A stretch of 64,000 nt of DNA. Source: DAOULT01 sp964646625. Its GTDB lineage: Bacteria > Chloroflexota > Anaerolineae > CAZYHC01. The stretch spans positions 69,935 to 133,934 of the forward strand of contig CAZYHC010000009.1 of assembly GCA_964646625.1 (NCBI GenBank), in the 5' to 3' direction. The position numbers and the translations under genes are program-made. Under the pieces are notes generated by a model that ran no database searches, was not told where the DNA came from, and was given only the letters and a program-made list of their open reading frames with translations. Every line of letters starts with the position of its first letter. Position 1 is the first letter of the stretch. Positions 24,838 through 34,065 of the stretch are shown in pieces.

Positions 24838-26514
24838 TCACCGAATAGCGAAGCGACCGCCAGCTATCAATCCTCCTTCCACGTAATACTCTACTTCATA
24901 CTGGCCGGGGTCGAAGCCGGGCCCGTCGGGGAAGGGGTATAGCAAAGTATCCTGAAGGACGCCGGCTGTTGATTCGTTCCAGGTCGTCACCCGGCTCAGC
25001 ATCGAGGAGAGCCTGCCGTTCACCTGCACCTGTCGTACCACCTGGTATCCTGCCTCCATGCCCTGGTAGTCCACGGTGATGGTTATGGAGCGGGTGCCGA
25101 TGGGGAAAGCCTCGGCGCCTTCCAGCTTCCCCCGATCGCTGCTGAAATCCAGGGGGCCGAAGGCCGCGCCGCCGGGTTTTACGGCCGCGGTCCCCCGGTA
25201 CTCCAGAGATACGGCCACCCCTTTAAGCCACTTTAATATCTGCTGCGCCTGCTGTTGGACTTCCGCGCCGTGGTCTACGTGTTCAGGGTCAGGCGCCCCC
25301 GGCACGTCCTCTTCGCCAGCCAGCACGGCCAGGAGACGATCCAGATCCTTGATGGCTTCCCAGAGGTAGAAACGCCTCACCGGCGGGGGCACGCGCTTCT
25401 GGTCGGCGGCCAGGGTCACCCCGCGGTCATACCAGGTTTGGGCTTCCTCGGCCCGGCCAGCGGCCAGCAGGGCCAGGCCCATGTTCAGGGGCACGATGAA
25501 CAGGTCAGGGTCAGCGGCCAACGCCTGCTGGTCTGCTTCCAGGGCCTTTGGGTAATCTCCCAGCAGATAATAAGCCCAGCCCAGGTCCCAGTACACCCGG
25601 GCGTCGCGCCGCTCCAGGCCGATGGCGCTCAGATAGTCGGGAATGCTCTCGGCGTGCAGGCCCATTCGGGAGCGGCTGTAGGCGCGTCGATAGTAAGCGG
25701 CGGCGTAGTCGGGGGCCAGGGCGACGGCCTGGTCAAACAAGGGGACCGACTCGCTGTAGGCCCTGGTATACTGGAGGCCCACCCCCTGGGCGTAAGCCCA
25801 CATTGCCACCCGAGGACGCGCGGGCATCGCGGTGGTGGCGGTGGTGGTCGTCCATAGCCCTCCAACCAAAGCGGTCAGGATGCTGGCCGCGGCCAGCAGA
25901 TAGCGCAGACGAGCACCGATGGAAGTGGTCAGCCCACAGAAAAGCAAGGATATCGCCAGCAGGGTCAGGATCGTCACGTAGATATTGGCCTTGTTAGCCC
26001 AGGCCGACGACTGCTCAAGGCGAAGGGTGCTTTCTTCGGTCAACAGCGTGGTGGTGATGACCTCCGTATCGGCCTCGTACTGGCTCAGGTCAGGTTGATA
26101 AGCGTAAGGGGGATTCAGCAGCCGACTGAGGGGGGCCAGGGCATCACGTACCTGCCCGGCCCGTGCCGCCGTGCGCCCGACAGCCGAGGCCTGGGGATTA
26201 TCGGCGGCGAACATCTCCAAACTGTACTGCCGCCAATCCCATTCGTTAAACAGCTCGAAGATGGCGGTATCGTAGCTTTTGGCCTGGTGGGCGGTGACCT
26301 GGTGGCCGATGGCCTGGATAGCGTAATACTGGCTATCGCGCAGGGTCTCCTGAGACCGCTGGGAAGCTTCTACCTGAAGCAGGGCCACCAGGGCCGTCAG
26401 GGCGGTGACCAGAGCCGCCAGCAAAGCCATCAGTTTCGGGAAGTAGGGCTCGATGAAGGTGTGAAGCCAGGTCGGTGGGGTGCGTTCGGGCGCTTCGGCA
26501 GGGCTGGAATTCAC
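24838..26514 (-). CDS. membrane protein with TPR repeats
   Basis: 558 aa from a GTG start that overlaps the upstream stop (GTGA). An N-terminal membrane helix (LMALLAALVTALTALVALLQ, near 27-46) and two further helices near residues 180-235 frame an outer loop. Then come at least three TPR units (ALAPDYAAAYYRRAYSRSRMG, DARVYWDLGWAYYLLGDYP, DLFIVPLNMGLALLAAGR). The C-terminal beta-rich domain is unrecognised. No enzyme motif is present. It is cotranscribed with the small membrane protein at 26511, and a sensory or scaffold role is possible. Confidence 0.65.
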   Translation of the reverse strand: MNSSPAEAPERTPPTWLHTFIEPYFPKLMALLAALVTALTALVALLQVEASQRSQETLRDSQYYAIQAIGHQVTAHQAKSYDTAIFELFNEWDWRQYSLEMFAADNPQASAVGRTAARAGQVRDALAPLSRLLNPPYAYQPDLSQYEADTEVITTTLLTEESTLRLEQSSAWANKANIYVTILTLLAISLLFCGLTTSIGARLRYLLAAASILTALVGGLWTTTTATTAMPARPRVAMWAYAQGVGLQYTRAYSESVPLFDQAVALAPDYAAAYYRRAYSRSRMGLHAESIPDYLSAIGLERRDARVYWDLGWAYYLLGDYPKALEADQQALAADPDLFIVPLNMGLALLAAGRAEEAQTWYDRGVTLAADQKRVPPPVRRFYLWEAIKDLDRLLAVLAGEEDVPGAPDPEHVDHGAEVQQQAQQILKWLKGVAVSLEYRGTAAVKPGGAAFGPLDFSSDRGKLEGAEAFPIGTRSITITVDYQGMEAGYQVVRQVQVNGRLSSMLSRVTTWNESTAGVLQDTLLYPFPDGPGFDPGQYEVEYYVEGGLIAGGRFAIR

Positions 26515-27191
26515 AGGCTCATCTCCACGACCACGCCGGCCACGACCACCGCCATCAGCACCAGGCTGGAAAGCGCCACCAGAACCCACCGCCCGGCCGG
26601 GCGGGATACTATCTGGGACAGGGTGTACCCCACCAGGCTTATCCCCAGGATGGCCGTCAGGCCCAGCAGACGGCGTGTCTTCTGGCGGTAGGCCGCGGCG
26701 GTGGCAAAATGGGGGGCCGGGTTGACATCCTGCTTTTTCGATTCCTCGGCCAGACGTTCTTCGAGCTCCCGTGCGGCGTCGTAGCTGCCGTCGGCCCGCA
26801 GATAGGCCGAGGGCAACGCCATCCGTAGACTGGCCGCCAGATCACTGGAGAGACGGCTTTCACTCTCAAGGGCTAAAGCTTCCACCCCGTGGGAATCGAT
26901 TTGAGCCAGGTCATTCTCCAACAGGGTCAGGTTTCGGGCGTGCAGGGTATAAGCCGCGTAACGGCGCAGGTCGCGGTAAAAGACGTCGTGGGCTCGCACG
27001 GTGGCCTGTTGCATCCCGATAGCGGCTATCAAGCTGCTGGCATCGGCGTCACCGGCCTGGTCGTCGGCCACCGAAGCGCGCCAGATCAACGCCGCCCCGA
27101 TAATGACCACCAGGGCGATAAGCCCAATGATGATTTCCTGAAAGTAATGGGGGGCTTCTTCTGTCTGGGAAAGGGCCTCAATGCTTTCCAT
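26511..27191 (-). CDS. hypothetical membrane protein, partner of the TPR protein
   Basis: A 226-aa protein with one N-terminal helix (IIIGLIALVVIIGAALIWRA, near 20) and two C-terminal helices (LLGLTAILGISLVGYTLSQI, VLVALSSLVLMAVVVAGVVV). A helical extracytoplasmic region lies between. The layout mirrors the membrane part of the downstream TPR protein, with which it overlaps by 4 bp, suggesting a two-component membrane complex. AAAGGAG lies 9 nt before ATG 27191. No known domain recognised. Confidence 0.6.
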   Translation of the reverse strand: MESIEALSQTEEAPHYFQEIIIGLIALVVIIGAALIWRASVADDQAGDADASSLIAAIGMQQATVRAHDVFYRDLRRYAAYTLHARNLTLLENDLAQIDSHGVEALALESESRLSSDLAASLRMALPSAYLRADGSYDAARELEERLAEESKKQDVNPAPHFATAAAYRQKTRRLLGLTAILGISLVGYTLSQIVSRPAGRWVLVALSSLVLMAVVVAGVVVEMSL

Positions 27192-27242
27192 GTTTGCCAC
27201 TCCTTTTAGCTGCGTTCATCGGTGTTCATGGGCGGTGGTCCT

Positions 27243-29096
27243 TCATTCTGTGGCAGTGGGGGTAAACGTCGGCCGGGGCGGACGCATGGGCAGCGGCTCT
27301 GGGGTGGCCTCCTCGCCGCCGCCGCCCAGCCCCTCCGCCAGATAATGGCCGTTGCTCTCCAGGCAGGTTTGGAGGGCCCAGTAGTTGGGGCTATCCGAAG
27401 GGTACCAGCCGGTGTTCAACGTCTCCTGGCAGGCGTCCACCGTCGCGTCCAGCCAGCCCTGGCTGCGGTCGTTGTCGGGATGGTTCGCGTAGAAGACGGC
27501 GCGCAGGAAGTAGCCTTCGCCATTTTGAGGCTCCAGGGCAAAGGCCTGGACCAGATCGGCCTCGGCCAGAGCGAAGGTCGCACGTTGATCTTTGACATCC
27601 GGCAACCTGCTCAGCAAGTACAGATAGCTACGCCAGCGATAGAGGGCGGCCTGGCTGGGAGCCAACTCGAGGGCCTGACCGGCATCGGTCAGGGCCAGCC
27701 CGAAGTAGTTTGGATAATCGGGACTGAATTGCCAGTAAGCCTGGCTGCGGCAACGGAGGCTCCAGGCCTGGCTGGGATCCAGTTCGTTGGCCCGGTCGCA
27801 ATCGGCAAATCCCTCGTGAACGCGCCCGGCGGTGATCAGGGCCCAGCCTCGATAGGCCAGGGCCTCGGCGTCGTTGGGGTTCTGCTGAAGAACCTGGGTC
27901 AGTAACTCCGTCGCTTTCAGGTAATCGCCGCGCGATTGCAGACCGGCGATCATAAACATAGGAGGCAAATACAGGCTTATTTTCCGCCAGCTTCGCCGCG
28001 CAAGATCGAGGGCCTCGGCTTTCATCTCTGCCGGGGGGCGTCCTTCAAACTGGGCCAGCCAGGCCAGCGGAGCCTCGAAAACGTAAATGTCGCCCGTATC
28101 ATTGGCGTCAACCACCCCATCGCCATTGGTGTCCTGCCGGCGGGTGAAAGCCAGCCGACTGTCATCGGGAGACCAGGCGGGCACGGTGTCGTAAGGGCCG
28201 TCGGTCAGCCTGACCTGTCCCGTGCCGTCGGCGTTCATGACGTGGATCTGCCGGGTCCCGTCTTGCTTCAGGCTGAAGGCGATCTTCCAGCCGCTGGCGG
28301 ACCAGGTCGGCTGCACCTCGTCGGTGGTGTCGTCGGCGGTCAGGCGAACCAGGTCTTGGGTCTCAACATCTATGATGTACAGGTCGTAGCTGCCGCCTCG
28401 ATTCGAGGTGAAGGCCAGCTTTTTCCCATCCGGCGACCAGGTAGGGTTGAAGTCGTGGGCCGGGTCGTTGGTCAGCCTGGCGATTTCCGAGCCGTCATAC
28501 CGCGCCACGTAGATCTCCCAGTTGCCATCCCGGTTGGAATGAAAGGCGAGGTGCGACCAGTCCGGTGACCAGGTGGGGTAGCCGTTATCGCCCGCGCTGC
28601 CGGGCAGCATGGCCTGGTTGCTGCCATCGCTATTCATGGTATATAGTTTATCTGTGCCGTCTCCTTGCCGGTCGGAATGGAAAGCCATATACCAATCACC
28701 GGGGCTCCAGGTTGGAGCGCCGTTGTTGAAGGTATCGTTTGTCAACTGCCCAAGGTTGCCCCCCTCCGCGTCCATGACGTAGATGTCGAAGTCGCCATCG
28801 CGGTTGGAGGTGAAAGCGATCCTTTTCCCGTCGGAAGACCAGGCCGCTTCGCTGTCCTGGGCGGGGTCGCTGGTCAGCCTGGTCACCGAGCCCGGGGGTG
28901 GAGGCGGGGTAGAGTAGGGGCCTGGCCTCAAATGGTCCACCCGGCCGGGAGGGGCGGCCCGGACCACGCTGTGGGGCGCAGCCACATCCAGGGCAAAGGC
29001 AGTATCGGGGGCGTGCACTCCTGCTCGGGGCAGAGCAACTCCCAGGACAAGTGGGATCGAGACTATTATAAGCAATGTAACGGTTCTTTGTTTCAC
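27243..29096 (-). CDS. exported TolB/WD40-like beta-propeller protein with TPR domain
   Basis: 617 aa from GTG 29096, with AGGAGGC upstream. Residues 1-20 are a signal peptide (KQRTVTLLIIVSIPLVLGVA). Residues 70-340 hold about six TolB-type PD40 blades, each like PTWSPDGKKLAFTSNRGGSY and DLYIIDVETQDLVRLT. Residues 370-600 contain TPR units (ALAYRGWALITAGRVHEGF, SWSLRCRSQAYWQFSPDYP). The C-terminus is Pro/Thr-rich. Such proteins are usually extracellular binding or surveillance modules. The following genes have similar TPRs and may be functional partners. Confidence 0.72.
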   Translation of the reverse strand: MKQRTVTLLIIVSIPLVLGVALPRAGVHAPDTAFALDVAAPHSVVRAAPPGRVDHLRPGPYSTPPPPPGSVTRLTSDPAQDSEAAWSSDGKRIAFTSNRDGDFDIYVMDAEGGNLGQLTNDTFNNGAPTWSPGDWYMAFHSDRQGDGTDKLYTMNSDGSNQAMLPGSAGDNGYPTWSPDWSHLAFHSNRDGNWEIYVARYDGSEIARLTNDPAHDFNPTWSPDGKKLAFTSNRGGSYDLYIIDVETQDLVRLTADDTTDEVQPTWSASGWKIAFSLKQDGTRQIHVMNADGTGQVRLTDGPYDTVPAWSPDDSRLAFTRRQDTNGDGVVDANDTGDIYVFEAPLAWLAQFEGRPPAEMKAEALDLARRSWRKISLYLPPMFMIAGLQSRGDYLKATELLTQVLQQNPNDAEALAYRGWALITAGRVHEGFADCDRANELDPSQAWSLRCRSQAYWQFSPDYPNYFGLALTDAGQALELAPSQAALYRWRSYLYLLSRLPDVKDQRATFALAEADLVQAFALEPQNGEGYFLRAVFYANHPDNDRSQGWLDATVDACQETLNTGWYPSDSPNYWALQTCLESNGHYLAEGLGGGGEEATPEPLPMRPPRPTFTPTATE

Positions 29097-29233
29097 AATA
29101 CAGCCTCCTGTGTAATACGGCAGGTTTTGGGAAGATAAAGGAGTCCTTGAATTTGCCCTCATTATACCACATTTCTCTGCCCCCTAGCAACTTTCTGCGC
29201 AGGAGAGTTTTGCAATGCCCTCAATACGAGTGT

Positions 29234-29262
29234 TTGACATTATCGCTGACTTAGACTAAAAT
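29234..29262 (+). promoter_or_regulatory. sigma70-like promoter of alaS
   Basis: TTGACA (29234-29239), spacer 17 nt, TAAAAT (29257-29262). It gives a leader of about 100 nt. Confidence 0.7.
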
Positions 29263-29302
29263 GAAAAATAGTTAAAGAAAGTACTTCATTTACACTCTCC
29301 AT

Positions 29303-29357
29303 AGGAGGTAGGAGGGCGGCTTTTCTCCCTGACTGGAGGTCGGGGGTTTGCGCCGCC
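29303..29357 (+). promoter_or_regulatory. structured alaS translation-initiation region
   Basis: A strong AGGAGGTAGGAGGG (29304-29316) lies over 50 nt from ATG 29370. A GC hairpin, GGCGGC (29315-29320) with GCCGCC (29352-29357), separates them. No ribosome site is adjacent to the ATG. Folding of the hairpin would bring the SD closer, so translation may be conditional on this structure. Confidence 0.4.
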
Positions 29358-29369
29358 GGAATTTGGTTT

Positions 29370-32093
29370 ATGAATAAGATGACCAGTGCGGAGATCAGGC
29401 AATCCTTTCTGGACTATTTTGCCCGCCAGGGTCACGCTGTAGTGGCCAGTTCCTCTTTAGTCCCTGCACAGGATCCCACTCTGCTTTTCACCAACGCTGG
29501 TATGGTGCAGTTCAAAGATGTCTTTCTGGGATTAGAACCCCGTGACTATCGGCGGGCAGTCACCTCTCAGAAATGTATGCGCGTCAGCGGCAAACACAAC
29601 GATCTGGAAAATGTAGGCCCTTCGTCCCGCCATCACACCTTTTTCGAGATGTTGGGCAATTTCTCCTTCGGCGATTATTTCAAGCGCCAGGCTATCGGCT
29701 ACGCCTGGGAGTTTCTGACCGAGGTGCTGGGTTTGCCGGCCGCACAACTGTACCCTACCATCTACCTGGAGGATGAAGAAGCCTTTGAACTCTGGCAGGA
29801 GGTGGCCGGGGTGGAAGCCTCACGCATCACCCGGCTGGGCGAGAAGGACAACTTCTGGGCTATGGGCGATACGGGGCCCTGCGGGCCCTGCTCAGAAATT
29901 ATCTACGATCGGGGGTTAGAGCATTGTACCTGCGGCCAGCCGGATTGTAACCCGGCCTCGGAGTGCGAACGCTGGTGGGAGCTTTGGAACCTGGTGTTTA
30001 TGCAATTTGAGCGCGATGCCGAAGGACGGATGACCCCCCTGACCAACCCGGGCATCGACACGGGCATGGGCATGGAACGGATCACCGCCGTCATACAAGG
30101 GGTGGACAGCAATTACCAGACCGACCTTTTCCGGCCTATCATGCGGCGCACCCAGGAACTATTGGGGGACAGCGACGCCCAGAGGCGGGAAAAACAGATC
30201 CCCTACCGGGTCATCGCCGACCACGGGCGGGCTATCACCTTTTTAATCGGGGATGGGGTGCGGCCGGGCAACAAGGGCCGTGACTACGTGCTACGCATGA
30301 TCCTGCGGCGCGCCGTCCGTTTCGGGAAGAAGATCGGCTTCGAGCAACCCTTCCTGACCGAGATCGCCCGGGTGGTGATCGATAATATGGGCGATCACTA
30401 CAACGACCTGCGGGCCAGACAGGATTTCATCCTGTCCGAGATTGCTCAGGAAGAGGAACGTTTCCACCGCACCCTGGACCAGGGCCTCAACCTGTTGAGC
30501 GAACTGATGACCGACCTGACCGCCCGCGGCCAGCGGGTCATCCCCGGCGATAAAGCCTTTAAGCTGTACGACACCTACGGTTGTCCCCTCGATCTGACCA
30601 GGGACGTGGCCGCCGAAAACGGCTTCGGCCTCGACGAGGCGGGATACCAGACCGCTATGGAGGAGCACATCAAGGCCAGCGGCGGAGAGATATTCTCTTA
30701 CGAAGAGAGCGAGGAGATGGAGTTCTACAGCCGCCTCCTGAGCGAGCTCAAGGAGAAAGGCTTGTTGTCCGGGGAAGGGGTCGAACACATCTACGACGAG
30801 ACGGCCAGTGTGGATACCAACGTAATCGCCATTCTGCGCCAGGGCCAGGTCGTCTCCTCGGCCAGTGAGGAGGAAGAGGTGGAGCTGATCCTGCCCGTCA
30901 CTCCTTTCTACGTGGAAAGTGGCGGTCAAATCAGCGATACGGGGCTGATCGCTTGTTGTCGCGACGAGGAGGGCGAAGAAGTCATCGATTGGGAGGTGAT
31001 AGTGGAGGACACCCGTCTGCCTGTAGCGGGGCTGATCGTCCACGTTGGTCGGGTGATAACGGGCACAGTACACCAGAACGATCCGGCCTGGGCGGTGGTG
31101 GATTGGGAGCGACGATGGGATATCGCCCGTAACCACACCGCCACCCACCTGTTGCACAGCGAACTACGTTACATCCTGGGCGAACACGTCCAGCAGGCCG
31201 GTTCGCTGGTGACCCCTGAGCGCCTGCGGTTCGACTTCACCCACTCCAGTATGCTCACCCAGGACGAATTGGAAGCCATCGAACGCTCGGTTAACGAGGC
31301 CATCCTGGCTAATTATCCCCTCGAAGCCATTGACACCGGCTACCATCAGGCGGTGGATGAGGGCGCCATCGCCCTGTTTGGGGAGAAATACGGCGACCGG
31401 GTGCGGGTCGTCAAAATTGGCTATCCTGGTGAGCCTTTCAGCCAGGAGTTATGTGGGGGCACCCACGTGAACTGGACCTCTGATATCGGCCTCTTTCACA
31501 TCGTCTCCGAGAGCAGTATTGGGGCCGGTCTGCGCCGCATCGAGGCCGTCACCGGCCGGGCGGCACAACAACTGGTGCAGAAACGGCTGGGTACGCTGGA
31601 ATCGGCGGCCATCTTCCTCGGTTGTGCGCCAGATGAGGTGGATCGCAAAGTATTGACCCTGATGGACGAATTACAGGACCAACGCAAGGAGATCAGCCGC
31701 CTCCGGCGCGAAATCGCCCGCCACGAGTTTGAAACCCTCTTGAAAAAAGCGCAGGACGTGCAGGGGATCAAAGTGCTGGCCGTTCAGGTGGTGACCGCCG
31801 AAAATATGGAGACTCTACGGGAGATGAGCGATTGGTTCAGAGATAGACTGGGCTCAGGGGTGGTCGTGCTGGGAGCGGTGCTGGGCGCGAAACCCAATTT
31901 TGTGGCCGCTGTCACTCCTGACCTGGTGGAACGGGGCCTGCACGCCGGTAAACTGGTCAAGGCCGTGGCCCAGGTGGTGGGCGGGGGTGGGGGCGGCAAA
32001 CCTACCCTGGCCCAGGCCGGCGGCCGCGACATCAGCCGCCTGGGCGAAGCCCTGTTAATGGTACCCAATCTGGTGGCCAAAAGTCTGGGGTAG
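29370..32093 (+). CDS. alaS: alanine--tRNA ligase
   Basis: A 907-aa cytoplasmic enzyme that charges tRNA-Ala and hydrolyses mischarged Ser/Gly-tRNA. Class II motifs are seen near the N-terminus (TSAEIRQSFLDYFARQGH, LFTNAGMVQFKDVFLG, FFEMLGNFSFGDYFK). Unusually for many bacteria, Cys residues occur in CTCGQPDCNPASEC (near 190-205), a zinc-like insertion. The editing site HxxxH is in RNHTATHLLH (near 590) and CxxxH in LCGGTHVNWTSD (near 695). The C-Ala domain ends GGGGGGKPTLAQAGG. The length is normal. It has its own promoter at 29234. Confidence 0.97.
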   Translation: MNKMTSAEIRQSFLDYFARQGHAVVASSSLVPAQDPTLLFTNAGMVQFKDVFLGLEPRDYRRAVTSQKCMRVSGKHNDLENVGPSSRHHTFFEMLGNFSFGDYFKRQAIGYAWEFLTEVLGLPAAQLYPTIYLEDEEAFELWQEVAGVEASRITRLGEKDNFWAMGDTGPCGPCSEIIYDRGLEHCTCGQPDCNPASECERWWELWNLVFMQFERDAEGRMTPLTNPGIDTGMGMERITAVIQGVDSNYQTDLFRPIMRRTQELLGDSDAQRREKQIPYRVIADHGRAITFLIGDGVRPGNKGRDYVLRMILRRAVRFGKKIGFEQPFLTEIARVVIDNMGDHYNDLRARQDFILSEIAQEEERFHRTLDQGLNLLSELMTDLTARGQRVIPGDKAFKLYDTYGCPLDLTRDVAAENGFGLDEAGYQTAMEEHIKASGGEIFSYEESEEMEFYSRLLSELKEKGLLSGEGVEHIYDETASVDTNVIAILRQGQVVSSASEEEEVELILPVTPFYVESGGQISDTGLIACCRDEEGEEVIDWEVIVEDTRLPVAGLIVHVGRVITGTVHQNDPAWAVVDWERRWDIARNHTATHLLHSELRYILGEHVQQAGSLVTPERLRFDFTHSSMLTQDELEAIERSVNEAILANYPLEAIDTGYHQAVDEGAIALFGEKYGDRVRVVKIGYPGEPFSQELCGGTHVNWTSDIGLFHIVSESSIGAGLRRIEAVTGRAAQQLVQKRLGTLESAAIFLGCAPDEVDRKVLTLMDELQDQRKEISRLRREIARHEFETLLKKAQDVQGIKVLAVQVVTAENMETLREMSDWFRDRLGSGVVVLGAVLGAKPNFVAAVTPDLVERGLHAGKLVKAVAQVVGGGGGGKPTLAQAGGRDISRLGEALLMVPNLVAKSLG

Positions 32094-32144
32094 GGATTCG
32101 GGATTAGGGAATAGGGAGCGGGGAGTAGGAAAGAGGAAAAGAGT

Positions 32145-32441
32145 ATGAGTATTGTTAAGCTCGAAGTAAAGTTACCTGAAGATATATATTTAACGCTGCG
32201 AGCGGCAGGATTTGACAAGGAAACACTAAGCGAGAGATTTAAACAGGACCTGGCTATGAAGCTCTATGCAGAGCATAGACTTTCTCTGGGCAAAGCGTCC
32301 AGGATGGCAGAGATGAGCCGTGCTGATTTTATGAACCTGCTGGTCAAGAACGGCTTCGCTGTGGTTGAATACACTGAGGAGGATTACGAGAAAGATATCG
32401 CTACGATAACGAGATTTGTCGAGAAAGAACCCGGAGGATGA
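32145..32441 (+). CDS. UPF0175 family antitoxin-like protein
   Basis: A 98-aa protein with the UPF0175 core: VKLPEDIYLTLRAAGFDKE (residues 8-26), FKQDLAMKLYAEHRLSLGKASRMAEMSRADFMNLLV (33-68), an HTH-like segment, and EEDYEKDIATI at the end. It is the antitoxin partner of DUF3368 PIN-like toxins. Here the toxin is reduced to an 11-codon start just downstream. GAGGAAAAGAGT precedes the ATG. The gene is AT-rich compared with alaS. Confidence 0.8.
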   Translation: MSIVKLEVKLPEDIYLTLRAAGFDKETLSERFKQDLAMKLYAEHRLSLGKASRMAEMSRADFMNLLVKNGFAVVEYTEEDYEKDIATITRFVEKEPGG

Positions 32442-32473
32442 AGACTGTAGTCTTTGATCCTATTCATTCATAA
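32438..32473 (+). pseudogene. vestigial toxin start after UPF0175
   Basis: ATG 32438 overlaps the antitoxin stop (ATGA) and is preceded by GGAGG. It reads MKTVVFDPIHS and stops at TAA 32471-32473. DUF3368-type toxins normally start M-K-x-V-V-F in this position and run 150-170 aa. The remainder is absent. Confidence 0.4.
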
Positions 32474-32526
32474 TAATCTACTTGAAAGCACTCCTCTTGT
32501 CTTATGAGAGGCAGAGGTATATTGTT

Positions 32527-34032
32527 ATGGAATACCGATTGACCCCAAGGGAAGGACGTGGACACTATTGCGTCGAATACACAGGACAACCTGCGGAACA
32601 GATCACCAAGGAGCTTGAAAGTCTTTATCAAAGGCGCTCTTATCTGCTAGGAGTACTGAACATTGCGCCTAGACCCAGCAAGTTTCGCAAAGGGTGGATG
32701 TACTTCTACATCAAAAGTGCTGACGAGAAGAAGGTCAAGGAAGTCCACCGCTTCTTTCTGGAGAAAGGGTTCACGCCTAGTAATGATGGTATCAAACCCT
32801 TTCAATGCCCAAATTGTGGGGAAATCAATCGAAGAGGAGCTAAGTTTTGCTTATCTTGTGGGATTTCACTCACGACTGAGGCTCAACAAATACACGTTCT
32901 AAAGCCAGGGCAACCTCTGCACTATGGTCGCTATACGGTTATCGATTTACTTAAGGAAGGCGGAATGGGAGCCCTTTACTTGGCACATGATACTAAAACA
33001 TACGATAGGGTTTGCATTATTAAGCAAATGAAGGATTACTTCGATTCCTCTAATCCGCAGGAGATAGCGGAGGCAGAGAAACTATTTGAGAATGAAGGGC
33101 GGATATTAGCTGCTTTGAACCATACAAACATTCCTAAGATTTATGATTATTTCCTTTCAGGTAAATGCACTTACATTGTGATGGAGTATATTGAAGGCAC
33201 CGATCTCACTATCGGAGTAACACATAGAGATAGTCAGAGTAGGATTGTAAAGGCGAAACCTTTCTCACAGGAAGAAATAATTAAGCACGCCATTCGGATT
33301 TGTAAAGTCCTAGAATATCTACATTCTTTCAAAGATTCCCGAACAGGGCAGATCAGACCTGTTGTTCATCATGACATTAAACCAGCCAATATAATCCTAG
33401 ATAAGAATAACGGTGAGGCTCATCTCGTCGATTTCGGCATAGCGAGACCTCGTCAGTGTAAACAGATAGATTCAGGGAGCGTTCAATGGGGGCAAACAGA
33501 ACCGTATGGTACAGAAGGATATGCTCCTCCAGAACAATACCGAGGGCAGTCTGAGCCGCGATCAGATATATACGCTTTAGGGGCGACGATTTACCATCTT
33601 CTCACCGATGATAACCCTCAAGAACACCCATCATTATTCCCTAAATTGGGTTCCCTGCCCCCACGTCTAAGTTCTATTTTAGAGAAAGCGTTACGAGAAA
33701 ATGCCTCACAAAGGTATAGTGCCAGTGAGTTGAGAGGCGAACTTGAGAGTCTATTAGTTCTATCACCCCTTCAATCCAGCCCCAAACTTGCTCAGCCTAA
33801 AACGAGACACTCTACTCAACCCAGTCCCATACCCACCCAGCTTAAAGCGAAAGACCCTACTCAGCCCAGCCCTACATCAGTCCAGCCTGAGCCGACAGAT
33901 TCTATCTCTCAAGTTACATCAGATCACACTTTTATTACAAAATATTATCAATATATCATTTTGGGGGGCTTAGGATTTGCAGTTATCTGTGGTCTTATTA
34001 TTCTTGGCTTATTAATCTTTTACTCGCCCTAA
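32527..34032 (+). CDS. serine/threonine protein kinase with zinc ribbon and C-terminal membrane anchor
   Basis: 501 aa from ATG 32527; an upstream TTG at 32482 is possible. N-terminal 80 residues unrecognised, then a CPNCGE...CLSCG zinc ribbon (about residues 95-115). The kinase domain begins YTVIDLLKEGGMGALYLAH. The ATP lysine is in VCIIKQM, the catalytic loop is HHDIKPANIILD (HHD instead of HRD), and the DFG motif is in HLVDFGIARP. A Pro/Thr/Ser-rich linker (residues 405-465) leads to one C-terminal helix (YIILGGLGFAVICGLIILGL). Markedly AT-rich and likely recently acquired. Confidence 0.85.
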   Translation: MEYRLTPREGRGHYCVEYTGQPAEQITKELESLYQRRSYLLGVLNIAPRPSKFRKGWMYFYIKSADEKKVKEVHRFFLEKGFTPSNDGIKPFQCPNCGEINRRGAKFCLSCGISLTTEAQQIHVLKPGQPLHYGRYTVIDLLKEGGMGALYLAHDTKTYDRVCIIKQMKDYFDSSNPQEIAEAEKLFENEGRILAALNHTNIPKIYDYFLSGKCTYIVMEYIEGTDLTIGVTHRDSQSRIVKAKPFSQEEIIKHAIRICKVLEYLHSFKDSRTGQIRPVVHHDIKPANIILDKNNGEAHLVDFGIARPRQCKQIDSGSVQWGQTEPYGTEGYAPPEQYRGQSEPRSDIYALGATIYHLLTDDNPQEHPSLFPKLGSLPPRLSSILEKALRENASQRYSASELRGELESLLVLSPLQSSPKLAQPKTRHSTQPSPIPTQLKAKDPTQPSPTSVQPEPTDSISQVTSDHTFITKYYQYIILGGLGFAVICGLIILGLLIFYSP

Positions 34033-34065
34033 TCTCCCTGCTTATGTAATCCATTGATTCAGTAA

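Noticed and set aside
24838..27191. Chemotaxis or histidine kinase function for the TPR/membrane pair
   Set aside because: No kinase, HAMP or methyl-accepting motifs are seen.
29263..29369. T-box leader for alaS
   Set aside because: No T-box sequence or specifier/antiterminator arrangement is visible.
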